From Bradyrhizobium sp. Arg816 (GTDB lineage: Bacteria; Pseudomonadota; Alphaproteobacteria; Rhizobiales; Xanthobacteraceae), in contig NZ_JAPRAQ010000003.1 in NCBI RefSeq assembly GCF_029989365.1, forward strand, positions 1 to 64,000: DNA of 64,000 bases, read 5' to 3'. Shown here piece after piece: positions 54,839-63,479 of this stretch. Every line of letters begins with the position of its first letter. Within the stretch, counting starts at the first letter, position 1. Position numbers and translations under genes: made by a program. The notes under the pieces were generated by a model. It did no database searches. It had not been told where the DNA came from and saw nothing but the letters and a program-made list of their open reading frames with translations.

Positions 54839-55437
54839 TTGCGTTGCCCCCAGTCTTATCCAGTCATCAGTTCTCCGGGCTTCCCGGTTAGGTTGTGGTA
54901 GTGACGGGAGCTGGTGCGGAGCCGTTGATTCAATCCACTCCGCCAAACGGTTCGCAGCTTTGTGCGGGATCTTCGCGGCGCGTCATTTGGACGCGCCCTG
55001 GTCCGGAAGCATCGATCGATCTGAGCGTGGGCAAGCTACACGCACGCAGCAAAGTGCTGCCTTCGGCGCGATCCGGGCCATCGTTCAGGTCTCGGCGGCA
55101 CGTCAGGCGGGGGGCGGAGCACCGCCCCGCCATTTAACGGTCGATTCACTATCGGGGGCTGACTTGCAATTTCGCAGATTGTGCGGCCTTGACCGGAACC
55201 GTTAGCCTGCGGGCACTGATTCGGCTTCGCGCCCTGAGGTTGATCAGCCGTGAGTGCGATGAGTGCGACCGGGAGTCCTGTCTACCGCGACATGGTTCCT
55301 TATCGATGCGTCCGCTTCGGTCGGTCGAAACTGACTAAGGTGCGGCTGCTATCGTGACGACTGGCATGAGGCCAGCCCCCTGCTTGTGACCCGGCAATGA
55401 TTGGCGGGCGTCCAGGTAACACAGACCAGGAGGCCAC
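54839..55437. other. Gene-free stretch, LuxR solo / orphan gene
   Basis: About 600 bp without a credible gene. It contains the left copy of a 45-bp direct repeat (55328-55372) that recurs after the next gene. The rest shows no promoter or RNA that I can name. Confidence 0.5.
55328..55372 (+). repeat. 45-bp direct repeat, left copy
   Basis: Matches 56174-56218 at 40 of 45 positions; the last 22 bases, ATCGTGACGACTGGCATGAG plus GC, are identical. It lies 65 bp upstream of the orphan gene. Confidence 0.75.
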
Positions 55438-56118
55438 ATGGTTGCCATCAATTCCGTCGGCGCGACAGCGCTCACCATCCTGAAAGCCGCCAACGTTCAG
55501 ACGGCTGCCGAGCCCGAATCAAGTCCCGCCAGCGTCATCCCTCATGTCAACGCTGTGTCGTCTCGCCTGGCGCCGGGCGTGTCTGACGCGCTGCTGAAGA
55601 TCGCCGCACTCGTCAACGGAAAGGCTGCCGCGGCGAAGGGAGGGAGCTCTGCTGGCGGGGCTGTCACTCTCTCTCGTGCGCGCGAAGGCCTTGTCGAATC
55701 GCCCATGATGAAGCTCTCCGAGCTTCCGAAGGATCAGGCCGAATATCTGAAGAGGTTCGGCGCGGATGCAGCGGTGCGCATTGAGGGCGTCGAATTGAGC
55801 GATGCAGATTTTGAGCGAACGGTCCTCCAGTTCGGCATGGAGAGCTGGAAGGATCTGCCTGGCTTCAACGACGCGCTTGCCAACGGAACGTTGAAGATCC
55901 AGCGGGCAAGCGACGTGCCCGAAATCGGCTACGAATCGTTTGACTACGATATCTACAGCGGCGGAAACCTCCTCGGCGGCGTAGGCTGGAGCGGCATCAA
56001 CAACAAGAAGCTCTACTTTGAGATCCAGGCGAAAGGCATCAGTCAGGCCTTTGGGTCGATCCATGGTCAGGAGTTTTATGTGACCTGGCCGGACGCGAGC
56101 CTGGCGAAACCTTCGTAA
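55438..56118 (+). CDS. Hypothetical protein (orphan)
   Basis: A 226-residue protein with AGGAGG 4 bp before the ATG. The N-terminal 85 residues are Ala/Ser-rich and probably flexible; the C-terminal part (from about residue 90) looks globular, with SELPKDQAEYLKRFGADAAV, then FDYDIYSGGNLLGGVGWSGI and YFEIQAKGISQAFGSIHGQE. There is no signal peptide, membrane segment or known motif. The gene is bracketed by 45-bp direct repeats, which suggests a duplication or insertion unit. A secreted effector-like protein (disordered N-terminus) is conceivable but unproven. Confidence 0.65.
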   Translation: MVAINSVGATALTILKAANVQTAAEPESSPASVIPHVNAVSSRLAPGVSDALLKIAALVNGKAAAAKGGSSAGGAVTLSRAREGLVESPMMKLSELPKDQAEYLKRFGADAAVRIEGVELSDADFERTVLQFGMESWKDLPGFNDALANGTLKIQRASDVPEIGYESFDYDIYSGGNLLGGVGWSGINNKKLYFEIQAKGISQAFGSIHGQEFYVTWPDASLAKPS

Positions 56119-56173
56119 GGGCCCCGGACCAACGTCATCGCGCCCTGTCGGTTCATCCGTTCCGACCTCGTCG

Positions 56174-56218
56174 GAACTGATGAACGTGCGGCTGCAATCG
56201 TGACGACTGGCATGAGGC
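56174..56218 (+). repeat. 45-bp direct repeat, right copy
   Basis: The second copy of 55328-55372, 55 bp after the orphan gene's stop and 122 bp before the Wzz-like gene. Confidence 0.75.
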
Positions 56219-56340
56219 GCGCGCGTTAACAGATTGTTCACCAGCCACGGCGCGCCCGGCGTAACCACCGGTTAACCATGGATATTTACGGTGTGGCAAG
56301 CCTCTGAACGGGGCTGTCAGTTGATTTCGAGTCCAACCTT

Positions 56341-58494
56341 ATGGCGTTCGGTAGAGGCGCATCTCCGCGAAGCATCGCCCCGACGGAGTCTGCGGCTTCG
56401 TGGGAAGCGCCGCGGGCTGCGACGGCGAGGCCTGACGGCGCTGCTCCGGCGCAGATCAAGGGATCGCTGACCGTCACCGGTGCGCTCTCCTTCCTGCGCG
56501 AGAATGGCCGGCGCATCCTGACGCTGGCGCTGGCGCTGTTCGCCCTGGGCGTCATTGCCCTGATGGTCTTGCCGGTCCGGTATGCCGCGACAGCCCTGGT
56601 CGTCCTCGATCCCCGCGAGCTGCGCGTCACCTCGGAGCAGGACGTGCTGCCGGGCATCGGCCAGGATGCCGCGGCACTTCAGAGCCAGATCGAGATCGCC
56701 AAATCGGACGGCTTTCTCCGGCCCCTGATCGAGCAGCTCAAGATCGCCGACGACCCGGACATCGCGGGCGGTTACACCGACATGACGCGCCTGCTCGAAA
56801 AATTCCGCAACCGTCTCGATATCTCGCGCCGCGGGCTGACCTACGTCATTGCGATTTCATTCACCTCGAACAATGCGGAACGGGCTGCGCATTACGCCAA
56901 TGCCATCGCCGAGGCGTTCGTCACGAGCCAAGGCCGTGTCCGCACCGAGGCGACGGACGAGGCGGCCGACTGGCTCAAGGACCGGCTGAAGGCATTGAAC
57001 GAGCGCCTGCGCGCATCGGAAGATGCGGTTGCCGCCTTCAGGTTCGAGCACAAGATCCTCAATGCCGGCAAGGATTCCACGACCCAGCAATTGCGGGTGA
57101 CCGACCTCAACCAGCAGGTCTCCGCCGCTCGCGCGCGCACCGAGGAAGCGAGGGCGCGTTACGAGCAGGTGCAGCGCGATCTCAAGGCCAATGTCGAAGG
57201 TCCGGTGAAGCAGGACCTCCTGAGCATGCTGCGCGCGCAGCGCTCGACCCTGAACGATCAGATCGCGCAGAAGAAAGCGGTGTACGGCGACCGCCATCCC
57301 GACCTCGCGATCTCCTACAGCCAGCTGGCTGACATCAACAGGCAGATCGAGGTCGAGCGGAAGAAGAACATCGACACGGCGAAGTCCGAATATGAGGCTC
57401 AGCTGGAGCAGCAAACCGCGCTGGAAAAGCAGCTCAGGACGGTCGAGACCCAGATGCTGGTCGACGGCCAGGCGCTCGTGAAGCTGCAGGAGCTGCAGCG
57501 CGACGCCGATGCCAACAAGAACATCTACGAGCAGTTCCTGTCGCGGTTCAAGACGACCAGCGAGCAGCGCCAGCTGCAGAGCTCCCAGACCAAGATCGCC
57601 TCGCTCGCCATTCCGCCGATGCGCTCGACGCGTCCGCCCCTCGCCTTGTTGCTCGCGGCGCTCGCGATCGGCTCGATCCTGACCTCGACGGCCGCCGTTG
57701 CGGCGATGGGAAACATGTCCGACAGGCCCGCGCCTGCCGAGGCTCCTGCTCAAGCTCCTGCGCGTGCGGAAGCGGCGGACGTACCCGATCGGCAAGTCCA
57801 GCGTCCGGCTCCGGCCGCGCGCCAGCCCGAGGCGATGCCGAACCTGCCTGTCTGGGCCCGCATTCCCGATCTGGGGCTTGGCGCCGTGGCCACCACTGTG
57901 TGGCAAAGGCCGATCACTGCCTCGGCCGAGCTCGATCTCGGCGCATATCTGCGTCCGCTTCTCGAGCGGATCGATCGCGCGCCGGTGCGTGGCTGCAAGG
58001 TCGCCCTCGTGCTGTCGGTCGGCAAAGGTGCCGGCGGCAACACCGTTGCGCGCTCGCTCAATCGCGCGGCGGTGAATCGGGGCATGATGAGCGTGCTGAT
58101 CCGGCTCCAGCCGGAATTCGCCGGTCACCAGCCTCCTGTGACCGAATGGCAGGACGGCTCGACCACGGCAGGGCTGCAGTCGATCGACGAGCTGCTGAGC
58201 GCCGGCAGAAAAGCCGACGCGCGGCTAGAAGACGATATTCGTTCGGAATTCGATCTGATCGTCGTCCATGCGAGCAATCTCGCCCTGCAGCCCGACGCCA
58301 TCGCGCTGGCCGCGCACGCGGATCTGATCATCCCGGTGGTGCGCGCCGGCGAGCTCGGTTCGGCGGCGATGCGGCGGGTCACCGCTGCGCTGTCGAGGTA
58401 TGGCACCGTGCCGACCGGTCTCGTCGTCAATCACGCGCCGGCGGGTTCGGTGGCGCCTCACCCTGAGGGCAGCGCGTTAAGCAGGGCGGTTTGA
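56341..58494 (+). CDS. Wzz/GumC-type polysaccharide chain-length protein with degenerate kinase domain
   Basis: A 717-residue inner-membrane protein. Helix 1 (about 59-78) and helix 2 (about 431-455) enclose a periplasmic Wzz domain with long coiled coils (about 195-400) and the usual PPMRSTRPP proline motif before helix 2. The cytoplasmic part resembles a BY-kinase/MinD-type fold, but its Walker A is LSVGKGAGGNTVARSL (about 557-575): the GKS/T core is gone, no Walker A' aspartates are seen (VLIRLQPE) and there is no Tyr cluster. It is therefore probably a non-kinase regulator of exopolysaccharide length or export. No glycosyltransferase genes are adjacent. Confidence 0.85.
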   Translation: MAFGRGASPRSIAPTESAASWEAPRAATARPDGAAPAQIKGSLTVTGALSFLRENGRRILTLALALFALGVIALMVLPVRYAATALVVLDPRELRVTSEQDVLPGIGQDAAALQSQIEIAKSDGFLRPLIEQLKIADDPDIAGGYTDMTRLLEKFRNRLDISRRGLTYVIAISFTSNNAERAAHYANAIAEAFVTSQGRVRTEATDEAADWLKDRLKALNERLRASEDAVAAFRFEHKILNAGKDSTTQQLRVTDLNQQVSAARARTEEARARYEQVQRDLKANVEGPVKQDLLSMLRAQRSTLNDQIAQKKAVYGDRHPDLAISYSQLADINRQIEVERKKNIDTAKSEYEAQLEQQTALEKQLRTVETQMLVDGQALVKLQELQRDADANKNIYEQFLSRFKTTSEQRQLQSSQTKIASLAIPPMRSTRPPLALLLAALAIGSILTSTAAVAAMGNMSDRPAPAEAPAQAPARAEAADVPDRQVQRPAPAARQPEAMPNLPVWARIPDLGLGAVATTVWQRPITASAELDLGAYLRPLLERIDRAPVRGCKVALVLSVGKGAGGNTVARSLNRAAVNRGMMSVLIRLQPEFAGHQPPVTEWQDGSTTAGLQSIDELLSAGRKADARLEDDIRSEFDLIVVHASNLALQPDAIALAAHADLIIPVVRAGELGSAAMRRVTAALSRYGTVPTGLVVNHAPAGSVAPHPEGSALSRAV

Positions 58495-58633
58495 CGATGA
58501 CGACCGGTGGCAAGGCTGCGGCTCGTGCCTGAGGCGCAGCAAGCGCACCTGTAATCTGCTTCACACGCGAACGCGCCGAATGACGCTAGATGAACCAGGG
58601 CCCGCCTCCGCGCGGCCTGGTTCGGAGCTGGCG

Positions 58634-58792
58634 ATGATGGCTGCACTGGCAAAGGCGATATCCCGCGCGACGAGAACCAACGTTGATGTCGAAACCGTAA
58701 AGGTGCTCGTGATTTTCTCGGGCGCGGGCTTGCTGCTCTCTCTCGTGGCCGCGATGATCTACGGACAGGCCCTCAACGCCGCTTTGTTCTAA
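58634..58792 (+). CDS. Small single-helix membrane protein
   Basis: A 52-residue peptide with a polar N-terminus (MMAALAKAISRATRTNVDVE) and one transmembrane helix (VLVIFSGAGLLLSLVAAMIY). GGAG at 58624-58627 precedes the ATG by 6 bp; a longer start at 58580 lacks an RBS. The coding evidence is modest, but the membrane pattern is clear. It may belong with the preceding Wzz-like gene, 139 bp upstream. Confidence 0.45.
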   Translation: MMAALAKAISRATRTNVDVETVKVLVIFSGAGLLLSLVAAMIYGQALNAALF

Positions 58793-58968
58793 GATCGCGC
58801 GAGTCGGCTCCCTTACGACCCGAAGCAGGTCCTTATCCCCGGGAGCCCGCCCGAAGCGGGCGTCTCGAAGAATCGGCCTTGCATTCGAGCCGTCATTGAC
58901 GCCGTGAGGCGGCGACCGCAGGATGCAGCGTCTCCAATGCGCGACTATCTCGGCTCGGGATTGCGGCG

Positions 58969-59292
58969 ATGACCTGTCAAGCTCACTCCGTAACGCTGGT
59001 GCTCATTGCCCGAATACCGCCTGAGGGTATCGAGGCCTTCCGCGCCTACGAGGATGCCGTCTTGCCGCTACTCGCTGCGTTCAACGGGCGTGTGGAGCGT
59101 CGTCTTCGAAATCCGGATGGCACGATCGAGGTGCACATCGTCAGCTTCGCATCCGATGCGGACTTCCAGGACTATCGCAATGATCCCCGGCGCCTTGCGC
59201 AAGCCGGGTTGCTGGAAAAGTCGTCCGCGAAGCTGGAATTGCTTTCGATGGCGGACGTCTCGGAATGGCCGGTGACATCGGCGCAGGGATGA
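58969..59292 (+). CDS. Hypothetical protein, possible dimeric alpha-beta barrel
   Basis: A 107-residue protein whose pattern (VTLVLIARIPPEGIEAFRAY, followed by GRVERRLRNPDGTIEVHIVS and FASDADFQDYRNDPRR) resembles the ferredoxin-like dimeric alpha-beta barrel group (DUF1330/antibiotic-biosynthesis-monooxygenase-like). The beta-alpha-beta order and length fit, but no catalytic residues can be assigned. It stands between the small membrane protein and the PLP enzyme with gaps of about 120-180 bp. Confidence 0.6.
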   Translation: MTCQAHSVTLVLIARIPPEGIEAFRAYEDAVLPLLAAFNGRVERRLRNPDGTIEVHIVSFASDADFQDYRNDPRRLAQAGLLEKSSAKLELLSMADVSEWPVTSAQG

Positions 59293-59411
59293 TCGACGGC
59301 GCAATGACCGGGATGTAACCGGGCGCGCCGGGCATCATCGAACTGTCATCGCTTCGTCATGCGCGCTCTATGGATCGCTGCTCCCTTCGCCGCGCATCGT
59401 GGGGGGCTGAT

Positions 59412-60731
59412 ATGCATCTGAATGAGACAACGTCGTCCGACCGCCGGTCGATCCTGAAGGGCCTCGCGGCCGCAGCCGTGACGTCCCTGGCGGCACCGGC
59501 CATGGCAGCCGACGGGCTGCCGGCACAGCCGACCGGAGCGGCGGCCGCCATCGCCACCGACAATGCCTATTGGACGGCGGTGAGGGGGCTCTATGCCGTG
59601 ACGCCGGATGTCGTCAATCTGGAGAACGGCTTCTGGGGCATCATGGCCGAGCCGGTGAGGCGCGAGTTCATTCGCCAGACCGACATGGTCAACTATCAGA
59701 ACACCTACTACGCGCGGCAGCGCGCGGGTGCGGATTTCGAGGCCGTGCGCATCAAGGTGGCCCAAGCGATCGGCGCGGCGCCCGAGGAGATCGCGCTCAC
59801 CCGCGGCGCGACCGAAGCGCTGCAGCTGCTGATCGGCGGCTACAACAAGCTGAAGCCCGGCGACAGCGTGCTCTACGCCGACCTCGATTACGATTCGATG
59901 CAGTACGCGATGAACGCGCTTAAGGCGCGTCGCGGTGTCGACGTGGTCAGGTTCGATGTGCCGGAGCCGGCCACCCGCCAGGCCGTGCTCGACGCCTATG
60001 CCCGTGCCCTCGAGGCGAATCCCAAGACCAGGCTTCTCCTGCTCACCCATGTCAGCCATCGCACCGGCCTCGTCATGCCGGTCGCCGAGATCGCCCGCAT
60101 GGCCAGGGCCAAGGGCATCGACACCATCGTCGACGCCGCCCATTCCTGGGGACAGATCGACTTCAGGGTGGGCGAGCTCGACGTCGATTTCGTCGGCTTC
60201 AACCTGCACAAATGGATCGGCGCGCCGCTCGGCGTGGGCTTCCTCTACATCAGGAAGGATCGCCTCGCCGACATCGATCGCGACATGGGCGACGAGGATT
60301 TTGCGGAGACCGATATCCGCTCGCGGGTGCACACCGGCACGGTCAATTTCGCGACGGTGCTGACGGTGCCCGCGGCCGTTACGCTCCATCAGCAGATCGG
60401 CGCCGCGGCAAAGCAAGCCCGCCTCCGCTATTTGCGTGATTACTGGGTGAGCCGCGCCCGCGGATTCAAGGACATCGAGATCCTGACGCCGGATGAGGTC
60501 GGCTCATATGGCGCGATCACGTCCTTCCGTCTCGCCGGCAAGACCAGCAAGGCGGACAACGAGGCGATCGTCGTGAAGCTGAGGGACAGCCACAAGGTCA
60601 TGACGGTGCGCCGGACCGGCGTCGCCAAGGGCCAATGCATCCGTGTGACGCCGGCGCTCTTTACCGACGAGGCCGATCTCGACCGCCTCGTCGAGGCGCT
60701 CGCCGTCGTCACCGGTACCAAGACGGGGTAG
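59412..60731 (+). CDS. Probable Tat-exported class V aminotransferase-fold PLP enzyme
   Basis: A 439-residue protein. The N-terminus has a twin-arginine-like signal (R11-R12 in SSDRRSILKGLAAAAVTSLA, then APAMAA). The mature part is a class V aminotransferase/isopenicillin-N-epimerase-like PLP enzyme: D241 in DAAHSWGQ binds the pyridine nitrogen, and K267 in NLHKWIGAPLG forms the Schiff base. Folding with PLP in the cytoplasm explains the Tat route, as for Pseudomonas PvdN, a periplasmic PLP enzyme of the same fold. The substrate is unknown. ATG at 59412 has a GGGGGG stretch upstream; the ATG at 59370 would bury the signal. Confidence 0.87.
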   Translation: MHLNETTSSDRRSILKGLAAAAVTSLAAPAMAADGLPAQPTGAAAAIATDNAYWTAVRGLYAVTPDVVNLENGFWGIMAEPVRREFIRQTDMVNYQNTYYARQRAGADFEAVRIKVAQAIGAAPEEIALTRGATEALQLLIGGYNKLKPGDSVLYADLDYDSMQYAMNALKARRGVDVVRFDVPEPATRQAVLDAYARALEANPKTRLLLLTHVSHRTGLVMPVAEIARMARAKGIDTIVDAAHSWGQIDFRVGELDVDFVGFNLHKWIGAPLGVGFLYIRKDRLADIDRDMGDEDFAETDIRSRVHTGTVNFATVLTVPAAVTLHQQIGAAAKQARLRYLRDYWVSRARGFKDIEILTPDEVGSYGAITSFRLAGKTSKADNEAIVVKLRDSHKVMTVRRTGVAKGQCIRVTPALFTDEADLDRLVEALAVVTGTKTG

Positions 60732-60896
60732 GCCCGGGCGCGGGACTGACATCGCCACGAATTCGCGGGACTTCATCCTCTGCGCATCTGACCAATGTCA
60801 GATGCGGGGCGTCCACGAGCCCCGGCCGCCCCATTTTATCGGCCCACGGTCTGGTTTATCTCTGTCACTCCGGTGCCCTGCGCAAGGAGGAGACGC

Positions 60897-61337
60897 GTGC
60901 TCGACTATATTCTCAGATTCGTGACGCTCGGATCGATCATCGTTGGCTTGGCCGCGATCTATGCGGCGCTACACACCAACAATCGGCGTCTGGGCGCGGA
61001 CATCTTCCTTCGATATTCCGACCGGGTTTCCGACCTGCGACGACGCCTTCCGGTCGCGGCATTCCTCGAGCGAGGGGCTGCCGGCGACATTGAGATCACA
61101 CCGGAAGAGCGCCGGGCGGTACACGAGATCATTCACGCGATCTTCGAGCTCTACGAACTCAAGGTGCATGGCTTCTTTCCGCCGGCGATCTGGAAGATCA
61201 GGGAGCCCGATATCGAACGGCTGCTCTCGCTGCCGGTCTTTCAGCAGGAACTCGCAGGCCTGGAGGGCCGATATACGAGACATCCGCGTCTGACAGCCTG
61301 GCTTGAGAAGATCAGGGGTCAGCAAGAGACCGCCTGA
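60897..61337 (+). CDS. Single-helix membrane protein, unknown function
   Basis: A 146-residue protein with GTG start and a strong AAGGAGG ribosome-binding site. An N-terminal transmembrane helix (ILRFVTLGSIIVGLAAIYAA) is followed by a charged, helical cytoplasmic domain (RYSDRVSDLRRRLP, then EERRAVHEIIHAIFELYELK). It resembles small proteins of unknown function in this group; no domain name is certain. It lies 165 bp after the PLP enzyme. Confidence 0.7.
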   Translation: MLDYILRFVTLGSIIVGLAAIYAALHTNNRRLGADIFLRYSDRVSDLRRRLPVAAFLERGAAGDIEITPEERRAVHEIIHAIFELYELKVHGFFPPAIWKIREPDIERLLSLPVFQQELAGLEGRYTRHPRLTAWLEKIRGQQETA

Positions 61338-61377
61338 CTTGCGCAGTGAATCGGTCGCAGTGAATCGGTTGGTGGTC

Positions 61378-62409
61378 TCACCGCCAGCCAAGCGCCGGCG
61401 CGACGTGCTTCAAGATCGCCTCGATCGCATGCGCGCAATAGTCGACGCCGAGCTGGTTCGGAATCGTCAGCAGCAGCGTGTCGGCCTCGGCGATTGCCTC
61501 ATCCTGCTTGAGCTGCTCGATCAACGCTTCCGGCTCAGCGGCATAGGAGCGGCCGAAGATCGCGCGCGTTTGCGGGTCGATGAAGCCGATCTGGTCTTCG
61601 CCGCCGCGCTCCCCGCCGAAATAGGCGCGGTCGCGATCATTCATCAGCGCGAAGATGCTGCGGCTGACCGACACGCGGGGCTCGCGGGTGTGGCCGGCTT
61701 CCTTCCATGCGGCGCGATAGGTGCGGATCTGGGCGGCCTGCTGCACATGAAAAGCTTCGCCGGTCTCGTCGTTCTTCAGCGTCGAGCTCTGCAGATTCAT
61801 GCCGAGCTTTGCCGCCCACACTGCGGTCGCGTTCGAGCCGGCGCCCCACCAGATCCGTTCGCGCAAGCCCTGCGCATGCGGCTCGAGCCGCAGCAGTCCC
61901 GGCGGATTGGGAAACATCGGCTGCGGATTGGGCTCGGCAAAACCTTCGCCGCGCAACAGGTCCAGGAAGACCTCCGCGTGGCGCCGGCCCATGTCGGCAT
62001 CGCTCTGGCCGTCGGCCGGGCGATAACCAAAGTAGCGCCAGCCGTCGATCACCTGCTCCGGCGAGCCGCGGCTGATGCCGAGCTGGAGCCTCCCGCCGGC
62101 GATGAGATCGGCGCTGCCTGCATCCTCGATCATGTAGAGCGGGTTCTCGTAGCGCATGTCGATCACGGCCGTGCCGATTTCGATTGTGCTGGTTTTTGCG
62201 CCGACGGCGGCGAGCAGCGGGAAGGGCGAGGCCAGCTGGCGCGCGAAGTGATGCACGCGGAAATAGGCGCCGTCCGCGCCGAGCTGTTCCGCCGCGACGG
62301 CCAGCTCGATGGATTGCAGCAGCGTGTCCGCCGCCGAGCGGGTCTGCGACTGCGGCGAGGGCGTCCAGTGTCCGAAGGACAGAAATCCGATCTTTTTCAT
62401 GGGCGTCAT
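61378..62409 (-). CDS. LLM-class flavin-dependent oxidoreductase
   Basis: A 343-residue bacterial luciferase-like monooxygenase. The TIM-barrel features IGFLSFGHWTP, LGADGAYFRVHHFARQLASP, PLLAAVGAKTSTIEIGTAVI and LIAGGRLQLGISRGSPEQVI are typical of the alkanal monooxygenase-like group. It needs FMNH2 from a separate reductase. The substrate is unknown. It ends 40 bp from the membrane-protein gene (convergent) and follows the LysR gene by 21 bp, so LysR and LLM are probably one operon. Confidence 0.9.
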   Translation of the reverse strand: MTPMKKIGFLSFGHWTPSPQSQTRSAADTLLQSIELAVAAEQLGADGAYFRVHHFARQLASPFPLLAAVGAKTSTIEIGTAVIDMRYENPLYMIEDAGSADLIAGGRLQLGISRGSPEQVIDGWRYFGYRPADGQSDADMGRRHAEVFLDLLRGEGFAEPNPQPMFPNPPGLLRLEPHAQGLRERIWWGAGSNATAVWAAKLGMNLQSSTLKNDETGEAFHVQQAAQIRTYRAAWKEAGHTREPRVSVSRSIFALMNDRDRAYFGGERGGEDQIGFIDPQTRAIFGRSYAAEPEALIEQLKQDEAIAEADTLLLTIPNQLGVDYCAHAIEAILKHVAPALGWR

Positions 62410-62430
62410 TTAATGATGGCAGGGGCGGCG

Positions 62431-63360
62431 TCAACCGCCTGCGCCGGCGGCGGGGGTATGCGACGGGGCTGGCGTGAAATGCTCGGCGCGGTCAACCAGG
62501 AGATCCAGAAAGCTTCGCGCGCGCAGCGACATCCACTGCGTCTCCGGATAGACCGCATGCAGGGGCAGCGCGGCGATGGTGTAGTCCGGAAGCACATGCT
62601 CGAGCTCGCCGCTGCGAAGACCCTCCGCGGCATTCCATTCGGGCAGGATCGCGATGCCGAGATGCTGCATCGTCGCCTCCTGCATCGCATCGGCGTCGTC
62701 GACATGAATGGGTCCGTTGATCGATGCGACGTGACGACCATGCTCGGATTCGAAGGCCCATTGGTGCGCCGGCGACATCCGTGAATAGACGATGCACTGG
62801 TGCGAGCCGAGATCGTCAGGCGTCCGCGGCAGCGGGCGGCCGTGCAGATAGGTGGGTGTCGCGACCAGATGGCGCTGCACGGTCCCGAGCCGGCGGGCGA
62901 CCAGCGTGCTCGGCTCCAGGTTTCCTATGCGCAGCGCCAGCTCGATGCCTTCTTCCACCAGATTGACGAACCGCTCGCTGAAGCGGATGTCGACCCGCAC
63001 TTCCGGGTAATTCCGAACGTACTCGGCGATGACAGGCATCATGTAGCGCCGTCCGAACGACGACGGCACGCCGATCCGGAGCGTGCCGGTGGGGCGGGGT
63101 GCGGCCTGCTCGACACTCGACCGCGCCATGTCGAAGCTGTCGAGGATCTGCCGCGCGAGATCGTAGATCCGGTGCGCCTCGGCCGTCGGCTTCAGTGTGC
63201 GCGTCGTGCGCGAAAACAGCTGCGTGCCGAATTCGCTTTCAAGCATCGCAATGCGCTTGCTGATCGCGGGCTGGCCGATCCCGAGCTCCTTGGCCGCAGC
63301 CGAGAAGCTGCCGCCCTCCAGGGCGCGAACGAAAGCGCGCAGGCAATCGATCCGGTCCAT
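62431..63360 (-). CDS. LysR family transcriptional regulator
   Basis: A 309-residue LTTR with N-terminal HTH (MDRIDCLRAFVRALEGGSFS, then AAAKELGIGQPAISKRIAML) and a C-terminal inducer-binding domain (GTLRIGVPSSFGRRYMMPVI, DIRFSERFVNLVEEGIELAL). It is divergent from the styrene-monooxygenase-like gene, the usual LysR layout, and upstream of the LLM gene. A palindrome abuts its start codon, pointing to autoregulation and control of both neighbours. Confidence 0.94.
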   Translation of the reverse strand: MDRIDCLRAFVRALEGGSFSAAAKELGIGQPAISKRIAMLESEFGTQLFSRTTRTLKPTAEAHRIYDLARQILDSFDMARSSVEQAAPRPTGTLRIGVPSSFGRRYMMPVIAEYVRNYPEVRVDIRFSERFVNLVEEGIELALRIGNLEPSTLVARRLGTVQRHLVATPTYLHGRPLPRTPDDLGSHQCIVYSRMSPAHQWAFESEHGRHVASINGPIHVDDADAMQEATMQHLGIAILPEWNAAEGLRSGELEHVLPDYTIAALPLHAVYPETQWMSLRARSFLDLLVDRAEHFTPAPSHTPAAGAGG

Positions 63361-63401
63361 AATTCATTCCTGTTTGGAATAAATTATATCCCATTTATTC
63401 C
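63361..63401. promoter_or_regulatory. LysR-type operator in divergent promoter
   Basis: AATTCATTCC-tgttt-GGAATAAATT (63361-63385) is a 10+10 palindrome with one mismatch, followed by a third half-site ATTTATTCC (63393-63401). It directly precedes the LysR start codon and lies about 80-120 bp upstream of the flavoprotein start. Confidence 0.65.
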
Positions 63402-63479
63402 GTAGTGCGCAATCCGGAGGGCCGTTAGGCTCCCTCAAAACAAGCCATCACAGGGCAAGGAAACAGGGGAGGAGACCAC

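Noticed and set aside
58843..58864. GCCCGC-N5-GCGGGC hairpin as terminator after the small membrane protein
   Set aside because: The stem is good but no T-run follows on either strand, so it is not supported as an intrinsic terminator.
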